Shown here piece after piece: positions 20,385-28,414 of a stretch of 33,109 bases of DNA. Source of the DNA: Micrococcales bacterium (GTDB lineage Bacteria > Actinomycetota > Actinomycetes > Actinomycetales > Dermatophilaceae); assembly GCA_003132125.1 (NCBI GenBank), contig PKWT01000031.1, positions 1-33,109 on the forward strand, in the 5' to 3' direction. The position numbers and the translations under genes are program-made. The notes under the pieces were generated by a model. The model worked only from the letters and a program-made list of their open reading frames with translations. It was not told where the DNA came from and did not search any database. How positions within the stretch are numbered: position 1 is the stretch's first letter; every line of letters begins with the position of its first letter.

Positions 20385-20885
20385 TCAGGCTCCGATGCTG
20401 GGGTCGGGCACAGGCGCGGCGATGGGTGCCGGGGTGGGGATGGGTTCCGGGGTGGACTGCTCGAACACCGGCGCAGGCACGGGTGCGACGGGAACAGGGT
20501 CGGCGACCGGGTACGTGAACGCGACAGGCGGACTGACCTTCGGCCACGCGATCGTGACCCCGGCGACCTGCTCGGGGATCACCTGTGGCGCAGCGAAGGT
20601 GGTGACCGGGACCTGGTCGACGGGCGGTGTGACTACCAGGTCCGGGCGGTGGGTGTGTGGCGCGAGGTAGCCGCCCAGGAGCGCGAGCCCGGCCGGGAGC
20701 AGCGTCAGGAGCAGGCCTGCCACCGGGGCCGGTACAGCGGCCGTAGCGACGTCGGCGGACCCCGCGGCGGACGGCGCACCCCACACGGTGACGCCGAGCA
20801 CCCACAGCAGGAACGACGCCAGGGCGCCACCCACACCGCCGGCGGCCGCGGAGGCAGCCACCTTCGTCTCAAGGATTCTGGTCAT
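20385..20885 (-). CDS. Holin-like membrane protein with Pro-rich tail
   Basis: The 166-aa protein has two membrane segments, at about residues 14-35 (AAGGVGGALASFLLWVLGV) and 53-72 (APVAGLLLTLLPAGLALLGG). A Pro/Val/Ala-rich C-terminal half of about 90 residues follows (PVAPVPAPVFEQSTPEP and similar). Two helices plus a position 13 nt after the endolysin gene fit a class II holin that lets the lysin reach the wall. The long Pro-rich tail is unusual for a holin and could span the wall or periplasm. No direct holin motif is known to confirm this. Confidence 0.65.
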   Translation of the reverse strand: MTRILETKVAASAAAGGVGGALASFLLWVLGVTVWGAPSAAGSADVATAAVPAPVAGLLLTLLPAGLALLGGYLAPHTHRPDLVVTPPVDQVPVTTFAAPQVIPEQVAGVTIAWPKVSPPVAFTYPVADPVPVAPVPAPVFEQSTPEPIPTPAPIAAPVPDPSIGA

Positions 20886-20898
20886 GGTCGAGCTCCGT

Positions 20899-21981
20899 TC
20901 AGGCGATGGTCGGCAGGAGCCACACGGGGTGCGTGGCCGGGAGGTCAGTGATCAGCGGGCTGTTGATCAGCACGTACTCGGCAGCGGTGATGTGTCGGAT
21001 GCCACCGCCGGCGAGCAGGAACGCGGCGCCCGTGACGTCGCCGGCCTTGCGGTACAGCTCGCCGGGGTCGCCGAGGATCTCCATCGACCACAGCGGGTTC
21101 GTGGGGCTCGCGACGGGCAGGATGCGAGGGGAACCCATGAGCGCGTAGGCGGCAGCGGTGAGGTGCTCGCGGCCGACCCCTGGGTGGACGTGCCACACGG
21201 CTGCGCCACCGGAGAGGCGGTAGGTCGCGGGGATCTGCCGATCGGCGTCCACGCGGTGGGAGATCTCGAGCACGGACTGCTCGACTTGGGCGCCCTGTGC
21301 GAGGACGGGTGCGACGACAGTCTGCAGGTCGGCGATGCTGGCCATGATGTCCTCCTGGGGTGGAACGGGTGCGGGCGGGATGACCGGTGCGGTTGGTGTG
21401 GTGCCGGCGGGAACCAGGACCGTGACGGGGACGCCGCGACCGGACCCGACCTGCAGGACGGTGCCGTGGAAGACCGACGCGTCACACGGGCGGGCGATCC
21501 CGGCGAACGACCGGGCGTTGGTGAACTGCCACATCACGTGGCTGACGGCCGGCTCGGCCTGCCCATAGGCGGCGATCCACTCGATGCCCACCCCGGGCAG
21601 GTGAGCGCGGGCGAATGCGAGACCCGAGTAGACCCACTCGACGGGGTCCTGCAGCGCATCGAGCCACGCCTGCCGGCGGCCGCGCTGATCTCCGGTGCCC
21701 TCCTCGAGGTCAAGGATCGCGACCTCACCGGGGAGCAGCGGGCCCGTCGTCGCCTGGAACGCATGCGCGGCCGCGGTCGGGTCAACAGATGCCGGCAAGT
21801 ACTGGTAGAACCCGCGCCAGGCCACGTGGCCGCGAGCGCCGTCACGGTTGCGCACCCAGTAGTTGTCGGGGCGCCACCCGTTGTGCACGCGGATGATGAC
21901 GGCGAGGTTCTGTGCCCCGTAGGCAGCCCAGTCGACAGCGCCCTGGAACTCGCTCACGTCCGCGATCACGATGTCGGTCAT
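20899..21981 (-). CDS. Endolysin, GH25-like muramidase
   Basis: The 360-aa protein begins with a GH25-type (Lyc-like) domain. DVSEFQGAVDWAAYG is at residues 8-22, the catalytic DxE pair is D91 and E93 in AILDLEEGTG, and the closing WQFTN and CDASVFHG lie near 170-200. This domain cuts the glycan between MurNAc and GlcNAc. A Pro/Ala-rich linker (about 215-235) joins a C-terminal region with two related hydrophobic blocks (AAAYALMGSPRILPVA and AAEYVLINSPLITDLP) that may bind the wall. It is in the lysis cassette between two membrane proteins. Confidence 0.86.
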   Translation of the reverse strand: MTDIVIADVSEFQGAVDWAAYGAQNLAVIIRVHNGWRPDNYWVRNRDGARGHVAWRGFYQYLPASVDPTAAAHAFQATTGPLLPGEVAILDLEEGTGDQRGRRQAWLDALQDPVEWVYSGLAFARAHLPGVGIEWIAAYGQAEPAVSHVMWQFTNARSFAGIARPCDASVFHGTVLQVGSGRGVPVTVLVPAGTTPTAPVIPPAPVPPQEDIMASIADLQTVVAPVLAQGAQVEQSVLEISHRVDADRQIPATYRLSGGAAVWHVHPGVGREHLTAAAYALMGSPRILPVASPTNPLWSMEILGDPGELYRKAGDVTGAAFLLAGGGIRHITAAEYVLINSPLITDLPATHPVWLLPTIA

Positions 21982-21993
21982 GTCAGCCTCCGG

Positions 21994-22362
21994 TCAGCGG
22001 TGGGGCAGCATCGAATAGAGGGAGTAGGCGATGCTCACGGCGCCGACAAGGAACCCGAAGAGCCGCGTCCGTGGCGTCCAGAACTTCTCGACCTTGACGA
22101 TCTCCGCGTGCGCCTGCGCCTCCTGGGCTTCCTTGGCTTCCTTGACTGCCTGCGCCGTCGCGACACGGGTCGCGGCGTCGGTCACGCGCGCCTCGGTGAG
22201 GGTCTGCACGGTCGCCGTCAGGCTCTGGGCGATCTCGACGGTCTTGGCGAGGACCGTGTTCGTCGCCTTGATCTGCTCTTCATGGTGGTCGAGCTTGGTG
22301 AGAATCTTCCCGGTCTCGATACCCCGGGCGTAGGCCTCCTGGGGGGTCTCCGTGATAGTCAC
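21994..22362 (-). CDS. Coiled-coil protein with C-terminal membrane helix, second holin candidate
   Basis: From GTG 22362 the protein has 122 residues. The N-terminal two-thirds is one long helical/coiled-coil region (YARGIETGKILTKLDHHEEQ through AVKEAKEAQEAQAHAEIVKV). The C-terminus is one membrane segment (RLFGFLVGAVSIAYSLYSML). This plan is shared with XhlA-type proteins and with small membrane proteins in actinophage lysis cassettes. It probably helps the holin/lysin step. The upstream part of the open frame, to 22584, lies opposite the + strand gene and is rejected. Confidence 0.7.
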   Translation of the reverse strand: MTITETPQEAYARGIETGKILTKLDHHEEQIKATNTVLAKTVEIAQSLTATVQTLTEARVTDAATRVATAQAVKEAKEAQEAQAHAEIVKVEKFWTPRTRLFGFLVGAVSIAYSLYSMLPHR

Positions 22363-22444
22363 GAGACGGACTTGCTGGCACGGTCGGGCATGGTGGTTCC
22401 CATCTGGCTCGGTGGGCGGGTGGGCGGAGCGGTACGGTTCGTGG

Positions 22445-22666
22445 ATGGCTGCACACGAAGCGCGGGATGCGACGGCCACTCGCTGCCCGTCGTGCGACCA
22501 CGACAACAGCGCCCTGGTGGTTTGGCGTCCGCTCCGGTGGCGGCTCAAGGGGATCCCGGCGACGCTGGCGTGCGATGCCATCAACGACGAAGACCGCTAC
22601 CAATGCGGGTGCAGAGACCGGTGGCATCTGACGGCGGGGGTCATCAGGCGATCTGCTCGACGATGA
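22445..22666 (+). CDS. Small zinc-ribbon gene on the + strand within the late block (moron-like)
   Basis: ATG 22445 opens a 73-aa frame whose product has CPSCDHDNSALVVWRPLRWR, then GIPATLACDAINDEDRYQCG and CRDRWHL, a plausible Cys4 ribbon. It fills most of a 281-bp gap in the - strand series and overlaps the 3' end of the tail gene by 23 nt. TACGGT (22433-22438) lies 6 nt upstream of the ATG and may be a -10 box of a leaderless promoter, but no convincing -35 box is seen. Third positions are less GC-rich than in neighbouring genes. Independently transcribed genes in late operons are often 'morons' expressed in lysogens. The function is unknown. Confidence 0.6.
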   Translation: MAAHEARDATATRCPSCDHDNSALVVWRPLRWRLKGIPATLACDAINDEDRYQCGCRDRWHLTAGVIRRSARR

Positions 22667-23306
22667 TCTCGATTGGCTCGACAGCCGTAGCGGGCACGGA
22701 CTCCGTGCCCGTGCCCGCAACCCTCGCGGCCGTGTACGTGTAGGTGTGAGTGCCAGCCGCGGGGACGTGGGTGATGGTGAGTGTCGCCGTGTCGATCGTG
22801 CCGTTCGAGATGGCAGTCACCAGGCCGGAGCGTATGGCCGTTCCGTCAGCCTTGATCTTCAGCACCACAATGTCGCCGCCGATGGCACTGATGGTGCCGC
22901 TGGTCGCGACGATCCTGAACCGCTTGACCCCATTACCCGTGACCGTGGGGGACGTCACCAGGGTCACATCGGCGGTCGTGATGGAGCCAACCGCCGATGT
23001 CGTCTGTGCGACCAGCGCAGCAGCGAGGACACTCACGGCGACCCACGTAGACCCGTCGGTCGTGATCTCCTCCTGCGCACCCACCGGAGCATCAGCACGC
23101 CAAACCCGAACCGGGGCCGACGACGACGGAACCACCGCGGGCGTCAGAGCCGCGAGCGCGGTGATGTAGGCGGCGCGGGCGGTGACGTTCGCGACCGGGA
23201 ACGCGGTGCGGGGGCCGACGGACTGCTGGGCGGCCTTGACGATCTGGATGATCGACATGGCGGTGGTGCCGTCGGGGTACCAGAGCCCGGAGGCGGTGGA
23301 GGCCAT
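22644..23306 (-). CDS. Minor tail or tail-tip protein (220 aa)
   Basis: The protein starts MASTASGLWYPDGTTAMSII, followed by QIVKAAQQSVGPRTAFP. That is the opening typical of small actinophage tail-tip proteins that present a short N-terminal collar-binding helix. The rest is strand-rich and Thr/Val/Ala-rich with repeated TTADVTLVTSPTVTG-like segments. It would form part of the distal tail, with a role in adsorption inferred from its place after the large tail protein. It ends opposite the + strand zinc-ribbon gene. Confidence 0.72.
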   Translation of the reverse strand: MASTASGLWYPDGTTAMSIIQIVKAAQQSVGPRTAFPVANVTARAAYITALAALTPAVVPSSSAPVRVWRADAPVGAQEEITTDGSTWVAVSVLAAALVAQTTSAVGSITTADVTLVTSPTVTGNGVKRFRIVATSGTISAIGGDIVVLKIKADGTAIRSGLVTAISNGTIDTATLTITHVPAAGTHTYTYTAARVAGTGTESVPATAVEPIEIIVEQIA

Positions 23307-23316
23307 CAGAGTCCTC

Positions 23317-25677
23317 TCATGGGGAGACTCGCAGGGGCAGGGCGTCGGCTTGGGCTGCGGTGACGCCGCCGGGGCGCGACGCGGCCCACTGGGAGTCGTG
23401 GTACGCGGCGGTGGAGGCGGCCCAGCGGGCGTCGTAGGTGGCCACGGTGACGGCGGCCGGGGGGATGAGGCGCAGGCCGAGCTTGCACGTCATCCGACGT
23501 TCCTCGGTCAGGGCGAGGGTCGGGTCGATGCGGGTGATGCGGGCTTGCTGGGTGGGCATCCGCCCGGCGGTGTCGGTGACGGTGACGAGGTCGCCGAGCT
23601 GCCAGCGCGGATCCCATTGGGTCTCGACGTCCTCGAGGAGCAGACGCGGGTGTGAGAGGGCGTCGAGCAGCGAAGCCACCAGGGTCGCCGTGCCGACCGG
23701 GTCCTGACGCCACTGGGACTCGGTCAGCTCCCACGTGCGCGGGGTGTACAGGTACGCGGTGCCGTCGTTCGTCGCGGAGACGGGCACGGTCGGGATCTCC
23801 GCGTCGATGGGGGTCGCCCACCCGGACAGGATCAGGGACGGCGCACCGCCCTGCAGCGCCCACGGGAGCGCCCCTGCCCACCCGGTGGGGATCACCGTGT
23901 ACACGTTCACTCCGGTCAGGTTCACGACGGTGAGCAGGAGCGTGGTGGCCGAAAGCTGGAGGATCGAGACGGTCGGGATCGACGGAGAGGACATGGTGAT
24001 CTGCCCGGACGACCCGTCAGCGACCGTGCACAGGGTGATCATGTGATAGCCGACGAACGAGGCCGGCATGCCACCACCGGTCCACAGGTAGACGGCGTGA
24101 CTCTCGATAATCACGGGGCGGGGGGCGGTGATGATCTGCGACGTCGTGCCGGGAGGAAACGCGAGGACCTGGCCCAGCACGCACGGCGCCTGCCACACAC
24201 CCGACCGGTCCAGGCCGGCAGCCCGGTACGTCATCGGGCGGACCTTCGCGGTGACCGTGGACACGACCGCGGCGAGCGCGGTGCCGCCGACAAGGTTCTT
24301 GGCGATGTCCGTGCCGATCGTGGCGACCGGGGTCGTGGTCGCGTTCAGTGTCGCCGCGGACCGGAAGAAGGGCCGGCCCGCCTCGTTGAACCCGACCGCG
24401 CCGCCCTCAGCGGCGGCCACCTCCTTCAGGACATCCCAGGAGACGCGGCCCGCGACAATGGGCACATAGTCCATGTTCAGGACGGACTGGTCGACGTCGG
24501 CCTGGGCGGCGAACGTGGCCCCGCCGATCGCCGAGTCGAATGCCACACCGGGCGCGAACCCGTGAATCTGCAGGGCCTGGCTCGCGAAGTTGGCGGCCAC
24601 CTGTATCCACAGAGGCGTCCCGCCGCCTATCAGCACAGGAAAGACGGCCGTACCGGAGCTGACAGCGGCACCGTCTACCCACATCGCGTAGTTGCCCTCG
24701 TAGCGCAACTGAAAGGCGACGTGATGCCACCCCGCGGTCACGGTTCTCGTGCCGAGGTTGGTGCTGACGTCGAACCCGGTGTCCCAGTTGTCCGAGGTCA
24801 GGGTGAGCGTCGTCCCTGACAGGGTCAGATAGAAGGTCGGGTCACCGCCCGCACCATTGATCCTGAAGATCTCATGGGCACCGCTCGAGGGCGGAACACA
24901 GTTCCACCAGCCCTCCACAGAGACCCCGACACCGGGATTCCAGACGAGCGTCCCGATCTCGGCCCAGTAAGCGAGAAGCCCATCGTTGACCGAGAGGGCA
25001 GGTCCGAACGGTCCCGGGATCCACGAGGGCTCAACCCGCACAAAGGAAGACGGCACAGAGTACGGCGGCATCGTCCGCCCAACCTCCGCGAGCAACCCGC
25101 CCACCCCAGGCACGGACAGCAGGCACCCGGCGCGTGGGGCCGGGGTCATGCGGATCCCGTTCGCGTGCAGCGCCGCGGTGACAACAGCAGACAGGTTCGT
25201 CGGACGCGCCGGGACAAGACCCGGCTGCGCGGACAGCCCAGCCGACCCGAACTGCGGCAGCGTCAGCGGCGCCCGCAGCAGGTCCGCACCATCAAGACAG
25301 GACACCTTGATCTGCCGCGACAGCTCATCGATGCTCATCTCGCGGACCGTGCCAGTGAACACCGGCACCGTGAGCCCCGCGAAGCCCGCCTGGACACGCA
25401 CCGGGGCACTGGTCCAGTCGATGCGGTCCGCGTCCGCGAGAGGGTTCGGGGCGCCCGTCATGAACCCGTCCACGTCCAGGGTGGCCTTCGCCGCGATCGA
25501 CCCCGATACCTCGGACGCCAGGTCCGGGAGGTCGCCGGCCAGCTCACGGGTGATCGCGATCTTCGACGTCATCGGAGCCAGGTCGCGGGTCGTACCCCAC
25601 ACGTCCGCCTGAACCGTGATCGTGGGCGACGTGCCGGCCGCGAGCGCGGCAGCGAACCCCGTGGGACCGGTCTGCAT
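23317..25677 (-). CDS. Large minor tail protein with LamG-like domain
   Basis: The 786-aa protein is the largest in the genome. Residues 25-135 look like the tail-tip barrel of actinophage minor tail proteins (MTSKIAITRELAGDLPDLAS, then GTVREMSIDELSRQIKVSCL). Residues 230-375 match a LamG/concanavalin-type lectin sandwich, with SVEGWWNCV, the WHHVAFQLRY signature at 317-326 and AMWVDGAAV. A second half (YVPIVAGRVSWDVLKEVAAA onward) returns to a tail-tip fold. The lectin-like insert may bind host glycans. ATG 25677 overlaps the tape-measure stop (ATGA). Confidence 0.83.
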   Translation of the reverse strand: MQTGPTGFAAALAAGTSPTITVQADVWGTTRDLAPMTSKIAITRELAGDLPDLASEVSGSIAAKATLDVDGFMTGAPNPLADADRIDWTSAPVRVQAGFAGLTVPVFTGTVREMSIDELSRQIKVSCLDGADLLRAPLTLPQFGSAGLSAQPGLVPARPTNLSAVVTAALHANGIRMTPAPRAGCLLSVPGVGGLLAEVGRTMPPYSVPSSFVRVEPSWIPGPFGPALSVNDGLLAYWAEIGTLVWNPGVGVSVEGWWNCVPPSSGAHEIFRINGAGGDPTFYLTLSGTTLTLTSDNWDTGFDVSTNLGTRTVTAGWHHVAFQLRYEGNYAMWVDGAAVSSGTAVFPVLIGGGTPLWIQVAANFASQALQIHGFAPGVAFDSAIGGATFAAQADVDQSVLNMDYVPIVAGRVSWDVLKEVAAAEGGAVGFNEAGRPFFRSAATLNATTTPVATIGTDIAKNLVGGTALAAVVSTVTAKVRPMTYRAAGLDRSGVWQAPCVLGQVLAFPPGTTSQIITAPRPVIIESHAVYLWTGGGMPASFVGYHMITLCTVADGSSGQITMSSPSIPTVSILQLSATTLLLTVVNLTGVNVYTVIPTGWAGALPWALQGGAPSLILSGWATPIDAEIPTVPVSATNDGTAYLYTPRTWELTESQWRQDPVGTATLVASLLDALSHPRLLLEDVETQWDPRWQLGDLVTVTDTAGRMPTQQARITRIDPTLALTEERRMTCKLGLRLIPPAAVTVATYDARWAASTAAYHDSQWAASRPGGVTAAQADALPLRVSP

Positions 25678-27227
25678 CAGCGGACCGCCTCAGAGGCCTC
25701 GTAGCGCTTGACGGTGCGGTACAGCTCGCGCCCGTCGAGGTTGACGACGGTGGTGATCTCTTGGACGGACCCCGCGCTCGAGCGGCCGTTCAGGCTGCCG
25801 GCGACCATGTCCGCGAACTCGGAGGCCTTGTTGAACGGGAGCACCGCTTCGGTGCCGCCCTCACCGATCATCGCGATGGTCGCCTTGGTGGCCACACCAC
25901 CCTCGGCGAGGTAGGGGAGCTGCGGGACGCGCATCGTGAACCCGCCGATCACACCGATCCCCGGGATGTGCGTGTCGATCGACGGCAGGGACAGGTGGAT
26001 GCCGTTCCACCCGCCGATGATCCAGTTGATGACACCCCGGAAGCTGTTCTTGATGCCGTCCCACATGCCCGACGCCGCGGAACCGATCCGCCCAGGGATG
26101 CCGCCGATGAACCCCACCAGGTAGTTCCACCCGCCGACGATCCAGTCCTTCGCCACGAGCGCACCATTGGAGATCGCCGACCAGGCGTAGGTCCACGCGG
26201 TCTGGAACCAGGTCGTCTTTGTCGCCACCCACACGATGCCGGCGACCAGGGCCGCGATACCGATGATGATGATGCCGATCGGGTTCGCGGTAGCGGCAGC
26301 GTTCCACGCCCACTGGGCCGCGGTGCCGATGGTCTTCGCCGTCGTGTAGATGCCCTCCCAGTGGGCCGCGATCGCGACCGCACCAGCGATCACACCGATC
26401 GTGGTCGCGAGCGCGATCGCGGCCGGCTGGTTTGCGTTCATCCAGTCGAGGATCTGCAGGCCTGCGTTGGCGAACCCGCCCACGGCGGGCATGGCCTTTT
26501 GAACGATCGACTGGGAGAGGTCCTCGAAGGACCGCTGCCCGCGCTGCATCTGCCCGGGGACCGAATCGCCCGCGGCCTTCGCCGCACCACCGAACTCGGT
26601 GGTGAGCTCACCGAGGATCAGCTTCTGCGCGCCCGCGACGTCGCCGGTGGCGACCATCGCCTTGATCGTTTCCTTCTGCGACGCGGTGAACTGGACGCCC
26701 ATCTTCCCGAGCGCGGTGATCCCGTTGACCGGGTCGTTCAACGCCTTGCCGAGCTTGACGGCCATATCGGAGGCGTCGCCGCCCATCTTCGCGGCCATGT
26801 CCGCGGTGGCCTTCGTGGCCTGATCGAAGATCTTGTCCGGGCCGTTGTTCTTGATGTTCGTGAACGTGAGCAGCAGCTGCTCGGACTTCACGATCGAATC
26901 GTCCGTCTGGCCCGAGTAGCCCTGGACCGAGGTGGCCAACGCCTCCAAGCCTTCGACGGACACGCCTGCCGCGTTGCCCGTGGACTTGATCCCGGCCTCG
27001 AGCTGCGCCTGCCCTGTGGCCGCGTCCATGGCCTCCTGGGTGCCGGTGTGAACGATCGCCGCCATCGCGGCCACACCGCCGGCGAGAACGCCCGTGGCCA
27101 CGCCACCAGAGACCTTCAGGGCGTCCCACTTCTTGCCCTGACCGTCGATCGAGGACCCGATGTTGTCGAGGATCTTCGAGGCCTTGTCGTTCGCGATGAT
27201 GTCGAAGATCAGGTTCGCACCGGCCAC
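25677..27227 (-). CDS. Tape measure protein
   Basis: The 516-aa protein follows the chaperones, as expected. An N-terminal helical segment (LIFDIIANDKASKILDNIGS), Ala/Gly-rich helices, and two hydrophobic segments (AAIALATTIGVIAGAVAIA, and PIGIIIIGIAALVAGIVWVA) are visible. A C-terminal globular part has repeated GGWN motifs (VGGWNYLVGFIGG and IGGWNGIH). At about 1.5 angstroms per residue the tail would be near 75 nm, which is short for a siphovirus. GTG 27227 has GGGGAGG a few bases upstream, one of the strongest ribosome-binding sites in the window. Confidence 0.92.
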   Translation of the reverse strand: MAGANLIFDIIANDKASKILDNIGSSIDGQGKKWDALKVSGGVATGVLAGGVAAMAAIVHTGTQEAMDAATGQAQLEAGIKSTGNAAGVSVEGLEALATSVQGYSGQTDDSIVKSEQLLLTFTNIKNNGPDKIFDQATKATADMAAKMGGDASDMAVKLGKALNDPVNGITALGKMGVQFTASQKETIKAMVATGDVAGAQKLILGELTTEFGGAAKAAGDSVPGQMQRGQRSFEDLSQSIVQKAMPAVGGFANAGLQILDWMNANQPAAIALATTIGVIAGAVAIAAHWEGIYTTAKTIGTAAQWAWNAAATANPIGIIIIGIAALVAGIVWVATKTTWFQTAWTYAWSAISNGALVAKDWIVGGWNYLVGFIGGIPGRIGSAASGMWDGIKNSFRGVINWIIGGWNGIHLSLPSIDTHIPGIGVIGGFTMRVPQLPYLAEGGVATKATIAMIGEGGTEAVLPFNKASEFADMVAGSLNGRSSAGSVQEITTVVNLDGRELYRTVKRYEASEAVR

Positions 27228-27230
27228 GAT

Positions 27231-27409
27231 TCACCTCCCCGACGTCGCACGCTCGATCTCCTGCTGCTTGGCCATCCACGCATCAGCACCGGCGGCGAAG
27301 ATCAGCCACTCGGCGAACGGCAACGCCCAGATCTGCGCCGGCGTCAACCCCGGCCAGAGATGACAGACGATCAGGAGACGGCTGTGGACCTCGACCTCGA
27401 GCCGCTCCC
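27231..27409 (-). CDS. Tail assembly chaperone, -1 frameshift extension
   Basis: This frame has no start of its own and is open from within the upstream chaperone gene to a TGA at 27231-27233. Its product continues GERLEVEVHSRLL, then HLWPGLTPAQIWALPFAEW and a helical charged tail (DAWMAKQQEIERATSG). The LTPxxIWxLPxxEW motif is typical of the T part of G/GT tail chaperone pairs. A -1 slip near 27404-27412 (AAG GGG AGC in the zero frame) would join it to the upstream protein. The exact slip base is not proven. It ends 3 nt before the tape measure start. Confidence 0.75.
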
Positions 27410-27808
27410 CTTGCCCCTGGGCACCTTCACCTGTTCGGGCTCGAGTGGGCCTGCGCCCGGAACGGAAACCGTCCGGGCTGACGTAGGGTCCGGTGCGGTG
27501 TCCTCGGCGGCGTCATCGTCCGACCGGTCGGACGGCTCGACGACAACCTCGTAGTCCTGACCCGTGAACGCACCGACCTCGTCCCACGTCACCCAGAACC
27601 CCGCGTTGCGGAGCGTCATGAACAACGTGAGATGCGTGGTCAGGCCCGCACTGACCTTCGTGCGCTCGACCAGGACGTCAAGCTTGAGGCCCGTGGCGAA
27701 CTCGGCGGCCGCGAGCGCGTCGGTGCGGGCCCGTTGGGTGTCGTGGATGGCGACGAGCTCGACACCGGCGAACTTCGCGCCGTCCGGGCCGGTGAACTTG
27801 ATGCGCAC
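27371..27808 (-). CDS. Tail assembly chaperone (G-type product)
   Basis: The 145-aa protein is placed directly before the tape measure, where lambda G-type chaperones are found. It starts MRIKFTGPDGAKFAGVELVA and has a helical region (ALAAAEFATGLKLDVLVER). A second part (TLFMTLRNAGFWVTWDEVGA) follows, and a disordered acidic, then basic, C-terminus. Chaperones of this class coat the tape measure during tail assembly and are not in the virion. The terminator TGA lies downstream of the candidate slip site. Confidence 0.83.
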   Translation of the reverse strand: MRIKFTGPDGAKFAGVELVAIHDTQRARTDALAAAEFATGLKLDVLVERTKVSAGLTTHLTLFMTLRNAGFWVTWDEVGAFTGQDYEVVVEPSDRSDDDAAEDTAPDPTSARTVSVPGAGPLEPEQVKVPRGKGSGSRSRSTAVS

Positions 27809-27817
27809 AGGGGTCTC

Positions 27818-28411
27818 CTACTCGAGGGTCGTGGTCTGGTGTGCGGTGATCGCATCCAGGGCGATCTGGATCGCGTCCTCCATGGAGGCGCGGAGGTTCT
27901 TCGCCTCGGAGTACACGCCGCGGTTGAAGTACTGGGAGCCGGGCTGCTCGACCCATGTGTCCGGGTCCTTGAACACGGGGTGGCGCCAGGACCGGGTGTT
28001 CATGGCCTTGCGCAGCGCGCCGCCCGTGGTCGTCAGCCGGACCGAGGTGCGGGCCTTGCCGGTGGTGACCTTGAGCTTGAGGCCCCGCTTGATCTCCGCG
28101 CGGGCACCGGTCGATCGGGACCGGGTCGCCGCACGGGTGTTGATCTTGTCGACGACCAGGTGCACGCGGCCGCGACGGTCCGTGCCGAGCCGGTGCGTCT
28201 TGCCGGTGACAACACCACCGGTGTCCTCGTCGAGGATCGTGCTCATTGCCGCGATCGCCGCATCACCAGACGCGCGGAGCCGCTTGCGGACCTCGGTGGC
28301 GAGCTTCGGGTCGAACTCCTTCAGATCAGCGAGGACCTGGCGCAGGTTCGACTTGATGTCGAACCCGGCCTCGGCTTGCTCACCGGTCCCGCCCGAGCGG
28401 TGCGTCGCCAC
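27818..28411 (-). CDS. HK97 gp10-like neck/tail-completion protein
   Basis: The 197-aa protein is basic, with a helical N-terminal half (NLRQVLADLKEFDPKLATEV, then RKRLRASGDAAIAAM). A C-terminal part has WRHPVFKDPDTWVEQPGSQY, the 'hPvf...W..Q' pattern of the HK97 gp10 family. Such proteins act at the head-tail junction or complete the tail. Their genes usually precede the tail tube gene; here it follows, which is unusual. The ATG at 28411 starts 3 nt beyond the tube stop (28415). Confidence 0.76.
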   Translation of the reverse strand: MATHRSGGTGEQAEAGFDIKSNLRQVLADLKEFDPKLATEVRKRLRASGDAAIAAMSTILDEDTGGVVTGKTHRLGTDRRGRVHLVVDKINTRAATRSRSTGARAEIKRGLKLKVTTGKARTSVRLTTTGGALRKAMNTRSWRHPVFKDPDTWVEQPGSQYFNRGVYSEAKNLRASMEDAIQIALDAITAHQTTTLE

Positions 28412-28414
28412 GGG

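Noticed and set aside
20788..22743. A 651-codon open frame on the + strand across the endolysin region
   Set aside because: It is antisense to the endolysin, holin and coiled-coil genes, which have clear family features. Its translation is low complexity.
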